A DNA stretch of 64,000 bases from Streptomyces sp. NRRL S-118 (lineage in GTDB: Bacteria; Actinomycetota; Actinomycetes; Streptomycetales; Streptomycetaceae): the NCBI RefSeq assembly GCF_000716335.1, contig NZ_KL591013.1, positions 264,238 to 328,237 on the forward strand, read 5' to 3'. The notes under the pieces were generated by a model. That model saw only the letters and a list, made by a program, of their open reading frames with translations. It had not been told where the DNA came from and did no database searches. A program made the position numbers and the translations under genes. Below are positions 50,406-58,635 of this stretch, piece by piece (the stretch's first letter is position 1; each line of letters begins with the position of its first letter).

Positions 50406-53400
50406 TCAGCTGTGCTGACGCAGCAGCGTCCGCATCGTGCGCATCGCCACCGACAGGTTCGCCAGGTCGAAGTCCTCCGAGCTCTGGATCTCCTCCAGCG
50501 TCGTACGCGCCCGGCCGAGGATCGCGGCGTTCCGCTGCTCCCAGGCCGCGAACCGCTCCTCGGGCGTCGCGGTTCCGTTCCCGGCCGACAGCACGTCCGC
50601 GGTGAGCGCCGCGTGCGCCGCGTACAGGTCCTCGCGGATCGAGGCGCGGGCCATGGACTGCCAGCGGTCGGCACGCGGCAGCTCGATGATCCGGTCCATC
50701 AGCTGGGTGATGGACAGCCGGTCCGCCAGGTCGTAGTAGACCTCGGCGACCGCCATCGGGTCCTTGCCCGTCCGGTCCGCGATCGCGACGATGTCGAGCG
50801 TCGGGAAGGCCGACGAGAACCCGGCCACGCGGAGCGCGAGCTCGTCCGGAACGCCCGCCGTGGTCAGCTCCTCGACGATCTGCTCGTACCACTCCTGGTC
50901 CGCGCCGCGCAGCATCTTCGGCATCTGCGCCCAGACCAGTTCCACGCGCTCGGCGAAGAACTCGATGGTCTCGGCGAGCTGCAGCGGCTGCGGCCGGTTG
51001 TTGAGCAGCCAGCGCGTGCCGCGCTCCACCAGGCGGCGCGAGTGGAGCCGGATCCGGGTCTGGACGTCGGCCGGGACCTTGTTGTCGAGCGCCTCGACGG
51101 CGTCCCACACCGCGCTGAGCCCGAAGATCGCACGGGCGGCGGCCTGCGCCCGGACGATCTCCTCCGTCGACGCGCCCGTCTCCTCGCGCAGCCGGTGCAG
51201 GAAGGTCGAGCCACCGGTGTTGACGGTGTCGTTGACCATGACCGTCGTGATGATCTCGCGGCGCAGCGCGTGCGCGTCGATCTGCGCCGGGAACTCCTCG
51301 CGCAGCTTCGACGGGAAGTACGCGTGCAGCAGCTCGCGCAGGTAGGGGTCGTCGGGCAGATCCGTGTGGATCAGCTCCTCCGCCACCGTGATCTTGGTGT
51401 AGGCGAGCAGCACGGCCAGCTCGGGCTGGCTCAGGCCGTGCCTGTTGTTGAGCAGCTCACGGATCTGGCGGTCGTTGGGCAGGAACTCCAGCGCCCGGTC
51501 CAGGTGCCCCTCGCGGCTCAGCCGGCGCATGAAGCGCTGGTGGGCGTGGAGGAGGGACGGGGACTGCTCGACCGCGTTGGCCAGGGCCACGTTCTGGGCG
51601 TAGTTGTTGCGCAGCACCAGCGCGCCGACCTCGTCCGTCATCTCGGCGAGGATCTTGTTGCGCTGCTTGACGGTCATGTCGCCGTCCGCGACGAGCGCGT
51701 TGAGCAGGATCTTGATGTTCACCTCGTGGTCGGAGGTGTCCACGCCCGCGCTGTTGTCGATGGCGTCGGTGTTGATCCTGCCGCCGAGGCCATCGGGTCC
51801 GCCCTTGCGGGCGAACTCGATGCGGCCCAGCTGGGTCAGGCCCAGGTTGCCGCCCTCGCCGACGACCTTGACGCGCAGGTCCTCGCCGTCGACCCGGATG
51901 GCGTCGTTGGCCTTGTCGCCGACGTCGGCGTGCGTCTCGGTGACGGCCTTGACGTAGGTGCCGATGCCGCCGTTCCACAGCAGGTCCACCGGGGCCTTGA
52001 GGATCGCCTTCATCAGCTCGGCCGGGGTGAGCTTGGTGACGCCGTCCTCGATGCCGAGGGCCGTGCGCATGTGCCCGTTGACCGGGATCGACTTGGCCGT
52101 ACGGGGGTGGATGCCGCCGCCCGCGGACAGCAGCTCCTTGTCGTAGTCGGCCCAGGAGCTGCGGGGCAGCTCGAACAGCCGGCGCCGCTCGGCGTACGAG
52201 ACGGCCGCGTCCGGGTTCGGGTCGATGAAGATGTGACGGTGGTCGAAGGCGGCGACCAGCCGGATGTGCTCGCTGAGGAGCATGCCGTTGCCGAACACGT
52301 CCCCGGACATGTCGCCGACGCCGACGACCGTGAAGTCCTGCGTCTGCGTGTCGTGCCCGAGCTCGCGGAAGTGGCGCTTGACCGATTCCCAGGCGCCGCG
52401 GGCCGTGATGCCCATGCCCTTGTGGTCGTAACCGGCCGAGCCGCCGGACGCGAAGGCGTCGCCGAGCCAGAAGCCGTACGCGACCGCGACCTCGTTGGCG
52501 ATGTCGGAGAAGGTCGCCGTGCCCTTGTCGGCCGCGACGACGAGGTACGTGTCGTCCTCGTCGTGCCGCACGACGTCCTGCGGCGGCACGACCTCGCCGC
52601 CGACGAGGTTGTCGGTGATGTCGAGCAGCGCCGAGATGAAGGTGCGGTAGCTGGCGATGCCCTCCGCCATCCAGGCGTCACGGTCGACGGCCGGGTCGGG
52701 GAGCTGCTTGGCGACGAAGCCGCCCTTGGCGCCGACCGGCACGATGACGGTGTTCTTCACCATCTGCGCCTTGACCAGGCCCAGGATCTCGGTACGGAAG
52801 TCCTCGCGCCGGTCCGACCAGCGCAGGCCGCCACGGGCGACCTTGCCGAAGCGCAGGTGGACGCCCTCGACGCGCGGCGAGTACACCCAGATCTCGAACG
52901 CCGGGCGCGGCGCCGGCAGGTCGGGGATGGCCTGCGGGTCGAACTTCATCGACACGTACGCGTGCGGCTCGCCGTTCTGCGCCTTCTGGAAGAAGTTGGT
53001 GCGCAGCGTGGCCTTGATGACGGTGAGGAAGGAGCGCAGGATGCGGTCCTCGTCCAGGCTCGCGACCTGGTCGAGCGCTCCGTCGAGCTCCTCCATCAGG
53101 CCGTCGATCAGCTCCGTGCCGGCGCGCTGCCGCTCCGGTGCCATACGGGCCTCGAAGAGCGACACCAGCAGCCGGGTGGTGTGGACGTTGTTGCGGAGGG
53201 TGTCCTCCATGTAGTCCTGGCTGAAGGTGGAACCGGCCTGGCGCAGGTACTTGGCGTAGGCGCGCAGCACCATCGCCTCGCGCCAGTTCAGCCCGGCGCT
53301 CAGCACGAGCGCGTTGAACCCGTCGTTCTCGGCGCGGCCGGTCCAGGTCGCGGCGAACGCCTCCTGGAACCGCTCGCGCGCGTCGTCGGCGAGGTAGTCG

Positions 53401-55358
53401 CCGCCGTTGGCGGTGGACTGCGGCATGCGCAGCCCGAAGTCGTAGATCCACGCATGCGTGCGGTCCGCGCAGCGCAGCTCGTACGGGCGCTCGTCCACGA
53501 CCTCGACACCGAGGCGGTTGAGGACCGGCAGCACGGCGGAGAGGGAAACCTGCGCGCCCGTCTTGTAGATCTTGAAGCGGCGTTCGCCGGGGCCCGCGCC
53601 GACCGGTTCGTACAGCGAGAGGGCAAACTCCTTCTCGCCTCCCACCAGCTGCTCCAGCTGGCTCAGGTCGGCGACGGCCGCGCGCGGCGAGTGGTCGGCC
53701 TTGTAGCCCTCGGCGAAGGCGTTGCCGTAGCGGCGCAGCAGCTCGGCGGCGCGCTCCTCGCCCATCTCGGCGTTGAGCGCCTCGGCGAAGCCGTCCTCCC
53801 AGGAGCGGGCGGCGTCGACGAGCCGGCCCTCGATGCGCTCGACGTCGGCGTCGGTGAGCGGGGTGAGCTCGGTTCCCTGCGGCACGCGGACGACGAAGTG
53901 GAGCCGGGAGAGGATCGACTCGGTGTTCCAGGCGGTGAAGTCGACGCTGGTGCCGCCGAGCTCCTCCTTCAGGATGTCGATGATCCGCAGCCGGACGGTG
54001 GTGTTGAAGCGGTCGCGCGGCAGGTAGACGAGGGCGGAGTAGTAGCGCCCGTACTCGTCCTGGCGCAGGTACAGCCGCAGCCTCCGGCGCTCCTGCAGGT
54101 ACAGCACGCTGGTGGCGATCGCCTCCAGCTGGTCGACGGGCGTCTGGAAGAGCTCGTCGCGCGGGTACGTCTCCAGGATCTGGAGCAGGTCGCGGCCGTC
54201 GTGGCTGTTGGGCGAGAAGCCCGCCTTGTCGAGGACCTCGGTGACCTTGCGGCGGATGACCGGCACGCGGCGGACCGACTCGGTGTACGCGGCCGACGAG
54301 AACAGGCCCAGGAAGCGCCGCTCCCCGATGACGTTGCCCTGCTCGTCGAACCGCTTCACGCCGACGTAGTCCAGGTACGACGGGCGGTGCACGGTGGCGC
54401 GGCTGTTGGCCTTGGTGAGGATGAGGAGCTTGTGCTCGCGGGCCTTGGCGCGCGCGTCACGCGGCAGGCGGTTGAACGACGGCGAGACGGGGTGCGACTC
54501 GTCGCCGCTGTGGTGCGGGTCGGAGCGCAGGATGCCGAGGCCGGTGCCGGGGACGGCGGCCAGCGCGTCCTCGTCGGTGAGCGAGTACTCGCGGTAGCCG
54601 AGGAAGGTGAAGTGATCGTCGGCCAGCCAGCGCAGCAGCTCGCGGGCCTCCTCGATCTCGGTACTGCGCAGGTCGTCGGCGACCGGCTCCCGGGGGAGGT
54701 CCTCGGCGATGCGCAGCGCGGCGTCGCGCATCTTCTCCCAGTCCTCGACGGCCTCGCGGACGTCGGACAGGACGCGCAGCAGGTCGGAGGTGATCTGCTT
54801 GAGGTCGGCGCGGTCGGTCTCGCGGTCGATCTCGACGTGGATCCAGGACTCGGTGAGGGCGTCGTGCGGGCGCGCGTCGCGGGACTCGGGGGTGAGGATC
54901 TCGATCAGCTTGCCGGTGAGGTCACGGCGGACGACGACCTGCGGGTGGATCACGACGTGGATGCCACGGCCCTGCCGGGACAGCTCGTTCGTCACGGAGT
55001 CCACGAGGAACGGCATGTCGTCCGTGACCACCTCGACGACCGAGTGGCTGCACGTCCACCCGTTCTCCTCCACGGTGGGCGTGTGGACGCGGACGCTCGC
55101 GGTCCCCTGGGGACGGTTCTCGGCCAGCCGGTAGTGGGAGAGTGCCGCGCCGAAGACGTCGACCGGGTCCCGGTCCGTGAGGTCCTCGGGAGCGGTGTGC
55201 AGGTAGTAGCGCTGGAGGTAGTCGAGAACGGTGTCCTGGTCCGGACGCTCCCCGTTCTCGGACCCGATCGCGAGTTGCCCCCCGACCGGGCTGTTCTCAG
55301 CTACCCGGGCAGCCCGTTCGAGCAGCTCGGCCTTTGCTTCGTCCAGCTTGGTCTGCAT
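50406..55358 (-). CDS. gdhB: NAD-specific glutamate dehydrogenase, large (180-kDa) type
   Basis: A 1650-residue protein, the length of the L-180 NAD-GDH class first described from Streptomyces clavuligerus. The N-terminal ~650 residues carry ACT-like regulatory segments (VRVHTPTVEENGWTCSHSVV). The catalytic core near 700-1200 has HLRFGKVARGGLRWSDR and IVPVGAKGGFVAKQ (substrate Lys region), followed by a Rossmann part (FTVVGVGDMSGDVFGNGML). It oxidatively deaminates glutamate to 2-oxoglutarate, a catabolic nitrogen-releasing step. The ATG at 55358 is preferred: GGAG lies about 9 nt upstream, and an ATG 57 nt earlier adds an unrelated leader. Confidence 0.93.
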   Translation of the reverse strand: MQTKLDEAKAELLERAARVAENSPVGGQLAIGSENGERPDQDTVLDYLQRYYLHTAPEDLTDRDPVDVFGAALSHYRLAENRPQGTASVRVHTPTVEENGWTCSHSVVEVVTDDMPFLVDSVTNELSRQGRGIHVVIHPQVVVRRDLTGKLIEILTPESRDARPHDALTESWIHVEIDRETDRADLKQITSDLLRVLSDVREAVEDWEKMRDAALRIAEDLPREPVADDLRSTEIEEARELLRWLADDHFTFLGYREYSLTDEDALAAVPGTGLGILRSDPHHSGDESHPVSPSFNRLPRDARAKAREHKLLILTKANSRATVHRPSYLDYVGVKRFDEQGNVIGERRFLGLFSSAAYTESVRRVPVIRRKVTEVLDKAGFSPNSHDGRDLLQILETYPRDELFQTPVDQLEAIATSVLYLQERRRLRLYLRQDEYGRYYSALVYLPRDRFNTTVRLRIIDILKEELGGTSVDFTAWNTESILSRLHFVVRVPQGTELTPLTDADVERIEGRLVDAARSWEDGFAEALNAEMGEERAAELLRRYGNAFAEGYKADHSPRAAVADLSQLEQLVGGEKEFALSLYEPVGAGPGERRFKIYKTGAQVSLSAVLPVLNRLGVEVVDERPYELRCADRTHAWIYDFGLRMPQSTANGGDYLADDARERFQEAFAATWTGRAENDGFNALVLSAGLNWREAMVLRAYAKYLRQAGSTFSQDYMEDTLRNNVHTTRLLVSLFEARMAPERQRAGTELIDGLMEELDGALDQVASLDEDRILRSFLTVIKATLRTNFFQKAQNGEPHAYVSMKFDPQAIPDLPAPRPAFEIWVYSPRVEGVHLRFGKVARGGLRWSDRREDFRTEILGLVKAQMVKNTVIVPVGAKGGFVAKQLPDPAVDRDAWMAEGIASYRTFISALLDITDNLVGGEVVPPQDVVRHDEDDTYLVVAADKGTATFSDIANEVAVAYGFWLGDAFASGGSAGYDHKGMGITARGAWESVKRHFRELGHDTQTQDFTVVGVGDMSGDVFGNGMLLSEHIRLVAAFDHRHIFIDPNPDAAVSYAERRRLFELPRSSWADYDKELLSAGGGIHPRTAKSIPVNGHMRTALGIEDGVTKLTPAELMKAILKAPVDLLWNGGIGTYVKAVTETHADVGDKANDAIRVDGEDLRVKVVGEGGNLGLTQLGRIEFARKGGPDGLGGRINTDAIDNSAGVDTSDHEVNIKILLNALVADGDMTVKQRNKILAEMTDEVGALVLRNNYAQNVALANAVEQSPSLLHAHQRFMRRLSREGHLDRALEFLPNDRQIRELLNNRHGLSQPELAVLLAYTKITVAEELIHTDLPDDPYLRELLHAYFPSKLREEFPAQIDAHALRREIITTVMVNDTVNTGGSTFLHRLREETGASTEEIVRAQAAARAIFGLSAVWDAVEALDNKVPADVQTRIRLHSRRLVERGTRWLLNNRPQPLQLAETIEFFAERVELVWAQMPKMLRGADQEWYEQIVEELTTAGVPDELALRVAGFSSAFPTLDIVAIADRTGKDPMAVAEVYYDLADRLSITQLMDRIIELPRADRWQSMARASIREDLYAAHAALTADVLSAGNGTATPEERFAAWEQRNAAILGRARTTLEEIQSSEDFDLANLSVAMRTMRTLLRQHS

Positions 55359-55387
55359 GTCCTCTGGCTCCTGTCGCGCGCCGTTGC

Positions 55388-55413
55388 GTGACGTAGGTGA
55401 AAGAAAAAGTGAC
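55388..55413. promoter_or_regulatory. GlnR-box-like element in the gdhB leader
   Basis: GTGAC-N6-GAAAG-N5-GTGAC, close to the Streptomyces GlnR pattern (gTnAc-N6-GaAAc repeated), 30-55 bp upstream of the gdhB ATG. The last b-site is not recognisable and one spacer is 5 instead of 6, so it is a partial match. CGTTG/CAACG flank it as a dyad. Confidence 0.35.
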
Positions 55414-55669
55414 ACAACGCCACGACGCGGGGTATCCCGTATGAGGCGACGTTATGCCGTGATGAGAGCTGTCCGGGCCGTTATTGGCCAATTTTGGCGA
55501 GCGGGCCGGATGGGAAAAATCAGCGCTCGCCCGGGCCCTGAGGCGCACCGGGCGCAGGCCGGGGGCTTCGCTGCCCCCATGGCGTATAGCGCTGATCACG
55601 GGTCCAGGCTATCGCCCTTCACCCCGGACCCGTCATGAGCCGTATGTGTACAAAACCCGGTGCGGAAGT

Positions 55670-55698
55670 TTGACACTCTGGACAGCGACACGTGTCCT
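55670..55698 (+). promoter_or_regulatory. Candidate promoter of the DJ-1/PfpI gene
   Basis: A perfect -35 TTGACA at 55670-55675 and TGTCCT at 55693-55698, 17 bp apart, 33 bp before the ATG. The -10 matches the consensus only at three positions. Confidence 0.35.
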
Positions 55699-55731
55699 TC
55701 TGGCAACCACTCCCACCACAGGCAGGCAGTG

Positions 55732-56298
55732 ATGACCGTGAAGATCCTCATCGTCACCGGCGACGCAGCGGAGTCCCTCGAGGTCCTGTACCCCTACCAG
55801 CGGCTGCGTGAGGAGGGGTACGAGGTCCACATCGCCGCCCCCTCGCGCAAGCAGCTCCGCTTCGTGGTGCACGATTTCGAGCCGGGCTACGACACCTACA
55901 CCGAGAAGCCGGGCTACACCTGGCCGGCGGACCTCGCCTTCTCCGAGGTCGAGCCGAGCCAGTACGCGGCTGTGGTGGTCCCGGGCGGCCGGGCGCCGGA
56001 GTACCTTCGCAACGACCCCGAGCTGCGCAAGATCCTCAAGTCCTTCTTCGACGCCGACAAGCCGGTCGCCCAGATCTGCCACGGTCCGCTCCTGACGGCC
56101 GCGGTCGGCGCCCTGGACGGGCGCCGGGTGACCGCCTACCCGGCCCTGGAGCTCGACATGCAGGCGGCGGGCGCCACCTTCCAGGACGCGGAAGTGGTCA
56201 GCGACGGGACGCTGGTCTCCTCCCGCGCCTGGCCCGACCACCCCGCCTGGATGCGCGCCTTCCTGGAGCTGCTGCGCACGCGGACGTCCGGGTCGTAG
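55732..56298 (+). CDS. DJ-1/PfpI family protein
   Basis: A 188-residue protein of the class I glutamine amidotransferase-like superfamily. KILIVTGDAAESLEVLYPYQ starts the fold. AVVVPGGRAPEYLRND precedes the nucleophile-elbow Cys in AQICHGPLLTAA, with the conserved acidic residue in the first strand region. Members act as proteases, glyoxalases or chaperones. The sequence does not decide among these. The ATG at 55732 directly follows a GTG that could also serve. Confidence 0.88.
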   Translation: MTVKILIVTGDAAESLEVLYPYQRLREEGYEVHIAAPSRKQLRFVVHDFEPGYDTYTEKPGYTWPADLAFSEVEPSQYAAVVVPGGRAPEYLRNDPELRKILKSFFDADKPVAQICHGPLLTAAVGALDGRRVTAYPALELDMQAAGATFQDAEVVSDGTLVSSRAWPDHPAWMRAFLELLRTRTSGS

Positions 56299-56306
56299 CC
56301 CCGTGC

Positions 56307-56336
56307 GCCCCGCGCCGGCAGCGTGCCGGCCGGGGC
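56307..56336. terminator. Imperfect hairpin between DJ-1 and HAD genes
   Basis: CCGGCA/TGCCGG core with outer GCCCC/GGGGC across an internal loop, 9 nt past the DJ-1 stop in a convergent space. Confidence 0.45.
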
Positions 56337-56397
56337 ATACCGGCAGTGGTGGAGCCGGGCAGCCCGTACGGCCGCCGCCCGCCCGGGAGAGGCGCCG

Positions 56398-57069
56398 CTA
56401 CGGCACCAGCTCGTCCGCGACCGCCACCGCTTCCTCCAGCGTGTCCACGACCGGCACGCCCACCGCCTCGAGGCTCGCGCGGCTGTGCGAGCCCCCGGTG
56501 TACAGCACGGCCTTCGCGCCCACGTGCGCCGCCGCCACCGCGTCGTCCGCGGCGTCGCCTATGACGACGACCCGCTCCGGCGACGACGTCACGGCCGGGC
56601 CGAGCTCCAGCAGGTGGCGCACCATGTGCGCGGCCTTGCCCGCCGTGGAGGCGCCGACGCGCCCGTCCACCCGGACGAACCGCTGGTCGATGCCGTGCCG
56701 CCGCACGATCGGGACGAGCTGCTCGTGCGGCGCCAGCGAGAGCAGCGACTGCGTGGACCCGGCCTCCTGCCGCGCCGCCAGCAGCTCCGCCGCCCCGGCC
56801 GCCAGCCCGCACGCCTCGGCCCGCACCCAGTAGTGCCGGTGGAAGGCCCCGTCCATCAGGGCCCACTCGTCCTCCGTGGGGAGCCGGCCCAGCAGCCGCT
56901 CGTAGAAGAGCGGGACGGGCACGCAGTACAGCTCGCGGTACCGGGCGAGGGTGATCGGCTCCATGCCTATCTCCTCGAAGGCGGCGTTCGTCGCCCCGAT
57001 GACCGCGTCGATGTCATCGAGCAACGTGCCGTTCCAGTCCCACACCAGGTGCGTGTCGCGTTTCCCCAT
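56398..57069 (-). CDS. HAD superfamily hydrolase (phosphoglycolate phosphatase-like)
   Basis: A 223-residue protein. Motif I reads VWDWNGTLLDD near residues 9-19: the nucleophile Asp is present, but the second acidic residue of DxD is Asn. An alpha-helical cap follows (FEEIGMEPITLARYRELYCV), then motif II Ser/Thr (LLSLAPHEQ), motif III Lys (STAGKAAHM) and motif IV VVVIGDAADD. The fold matches phosphoglycolate-phosphatase-like enzymes; the substrate is unknown. The ATG at 57069 is chosen over a start 30 nt upstream. It is 48 bp downstream of the next gene on the same strand. Confidence 0.85.
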   Translation of the reverse strand: MGKRDTHLVWDWNGTLLDDIDAVIGATNAAFEEIGMEPITLARYRELYCVPVPLFYERLLGRLPTEDEWALMDGAFHRHYWVRAEACGLAAGAAELLAARQEAGSTQSLLSLAPHEQLVPIVRRHGIDQRFVRVDGRVGASTAGKAAHMVRHLLELGPAVTSSPERVVVIGDAADDAVAAAHVGAKAVLYTGGSHSRASLEAVGVPVVDTLEEAVAVADELVP

Positions 57070-57117
57070 GCCGGAAACCGTACCGGGAGCCGCTGACAAT
57101 CGTCCCCGGCCTGCCCT

Positions 57118-57624
57118 TCAGCCCAGGAGCGCGGGGATCTCCTGCACCCCGAACCACAGCAGTTCGTGGTCCTCGGCCCCGTCCACCGTGAACTGCGCGT
57201 CCTCGTCACCGTGGTCCGCCGCGCCCAGCGCGTCCGCCGCGGCCGACACGTCCGCCTCCGCGTCGGAGGAGTCGGCGTGCACCGCGGCGGCCTTGGCCAG
57301 GGCCACCGGCCCGGTGATCCGCACCTCTCCGACCGAGGACGGGTCCAGTCCCGCGTCGGGGTCGGCGCTCACGGCCTTGTCCGGGACGTCGAAGGCGACG
57401 ACGATCCGGCGCCGCGCGGCCCCGGGGTCGCCTGCGATGAGCCGCAGCGAGGCCGCCGCGGCACGGCTCAGCGCGGCGTACTCGAGCTCCTCGATGTCGT
57501 CGGAGACGTACCACTCGCGCAGTCCGGGCGTCACGGCGTAGGCGGTGAGCGGGCCGGGCCCGATCTCGCCCGCCTTGTACGCCTGAGCGAGACCGGGGAG
57601 CGTCAGGGGGACGTACACACGCAT
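57118..57624 (-). CDS. Conserved actinobacterial protein of unknown function
   Basis: A 168-residue protein beginning MRVYVPLTLPGLAQAYKAGE, with an acidic, Ala-rich middle (DSSDAEADVSAAADAL) and a C-terminal ELLWFGVQEIPALLG. No signal peptide or membrane segment. I recognise it as a family common next to this HAD gene in Streptomyces (DUF6912-like, from memory) without a known role. Confidence 0.8.
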   Translation of the reverse strand: MRVYVPLTLPGLAQAYKAGEIGPGPLTAYAVTPGLREWYVSDDIEELEYAALSRAAAASLRLIAGDPGAARRRIVVAFDVPDKAVSADPDAGLDPSSVGEVRITGPVALAKAAAVHADSSDAEADVSAAADALGAADHGDEDAQFTVDGAEDHELLWFGVQEIPALLG

Positions 57625-57898
57625 GGGAGGCCGCTTTCCTCGTCGACGGACGCCCTCAGGATACGTGCGGTGTCCTCTTTCGGGTCCGGCTCCCGCCCCG
57701 TCGCTCCGTCCACACGAGCGCCTCGCACACGCCGCGGAGGCCCGTGTTCACCGCGCCCCACCACCCGGATAGGTGATGCGTGCCCGGCTCCGGTCCGCCG
57801 TCCCGCGCCCGTTGCGGCCGGCCGTGACGTCCCCGTACAAGATCCCCAACCGAAGTTACCGCCCGGTAGACCGCCGGGTCCGACGGAACGGGGCCGCC

Positions 57899-58339
57899 AT
57901 GACCACCGCCGCACCGCGCACTGCGCGCACGACGACCCACGCCAGGACGACCCGCCCGGCCGGGCGCCACGACCAGCGCCGTCCCGGGACGGTACGGCCC
58001 CGCCGGCCGCTGCCCCCGCACGCCGTGTTCGCCGAGCGCCTGCTGGCCGTGCTCAGCGGCGAGCGCCCCGTCCACTGGATGCTCGGCCAGACCGTCGGTG
58101 AGGCGTACGAACAGCTCGTGCAGCTGGCTCCCGGCACGCCCCTGGGCGCGCGGGACGGGCATGCCGCCCGGCCCGTGGTCCGCAGGGTCGGCGTCTTCCC
58201 GCTGCGGCCGGGTGTGGTCGAGGCGTTCGCGAGCATCGCGACCGGGGACCGGGTCCGGGCGATGGCGTTCCGCCTGGAACAGGGACCGGACCGCAAGTGG
58301 CGCTGCGCCGCCGTGGAACTGGGCGGTGACCGCAGCTGA
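57899..58339 (+). CDS. Rv3235 family protein
   Basis: A 146-residue protein. A basic, low-complexity N-terminus (RTTTHARTTRPAGRHDQRR) precedes a ~90-residue conserved part (FAERLLAVLSGERPVHWMLG ... RRVGVFPLRPGVVEAFASI ... RAMAFRLEQGPDRKWRCAAVELG). This matches the Rv3235 family, a small protein near secA in actinobacteria, as in Mycobacterium tuberculosis. Function unknown; the conserved neighbour is SecA. The ATG at 57899 is chosen because upstream in-frame sequence looks non-coding. Confidence 0.8.
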   Translation: MTTAAPRTARTTTHARTTRPAGRHDQRRPGTVRPRRPLPPHAVFAERLLAVLSGERPVHWMLGQTVGEAYEQLVQLAPGTPLGARDGHAARPVVRRVGVFPLRPGVVEAFASIATGDRVRAMAFRLEQGPDRKWRCAAVELGGDRS

Positions 58340-58528
58340 GGTGGCCGGCCGGATCCGGGACCCGGAAGTGCAGGGGGCGGACCCCATGGGGGCTCGGATC
58401 GCCTCCGGGGCACCCCGGCGGGCGTCGGCGGTCGGCCGGTTCGTCCCTGCCGCCTCCGCGCGCTCTCCCTTCCGGCGCCCGCGCACCCCTTCGGCAACCG
58501 CACGCGCGGGCCGCGGGCGACACAGGAA

Positions 58529-58562
58529 GGGGGCCGGGCACGTGTCCACGCACCCGGCCCCC
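58529..58562. terminator. secA terminator hairpin
   Basis: A 10-bp perfect stem (GGGGGCCGGG/CCCGGCCCCC) with a nested CGTG-TC-CACG in the loop, 73 nt past the secA stop, in the convergent space with the Rv3235 gene. Confidence 0.7.
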
Positions 58563-58635
58563 ATCAAGCAGCCTGCATCACTGGCCTCCGCTCGGCGGCG
58601 CAGCGGCCCCGGCAGCGGCGTACCGCCGCCACGGG

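Larger units (their letters stand above)
55359..55731. other. 373-bp divergent region, gdhB / DJ-1 gene
   Basis: Non-coding. Near gdhB lie two GTGAC elements in a GlnR-box-like arrangement (55388-55413). An 8-bp dyad GGCGAGCG/CGCTCGCC spans 55496-55531 around an A-rich loop. Near the DJ-1 gene TTGACA (55670-55675) is spaced 17 bp from TGTCCT (55693-55698). Confidence 0.55.

Noticed and set aside
50412..55391. A 1659-residue plus-strand frame opposite gdhB
   Set aside because: It is the antisense shadow of the glutamate dehydrogenase gene with no recognisable protein family.
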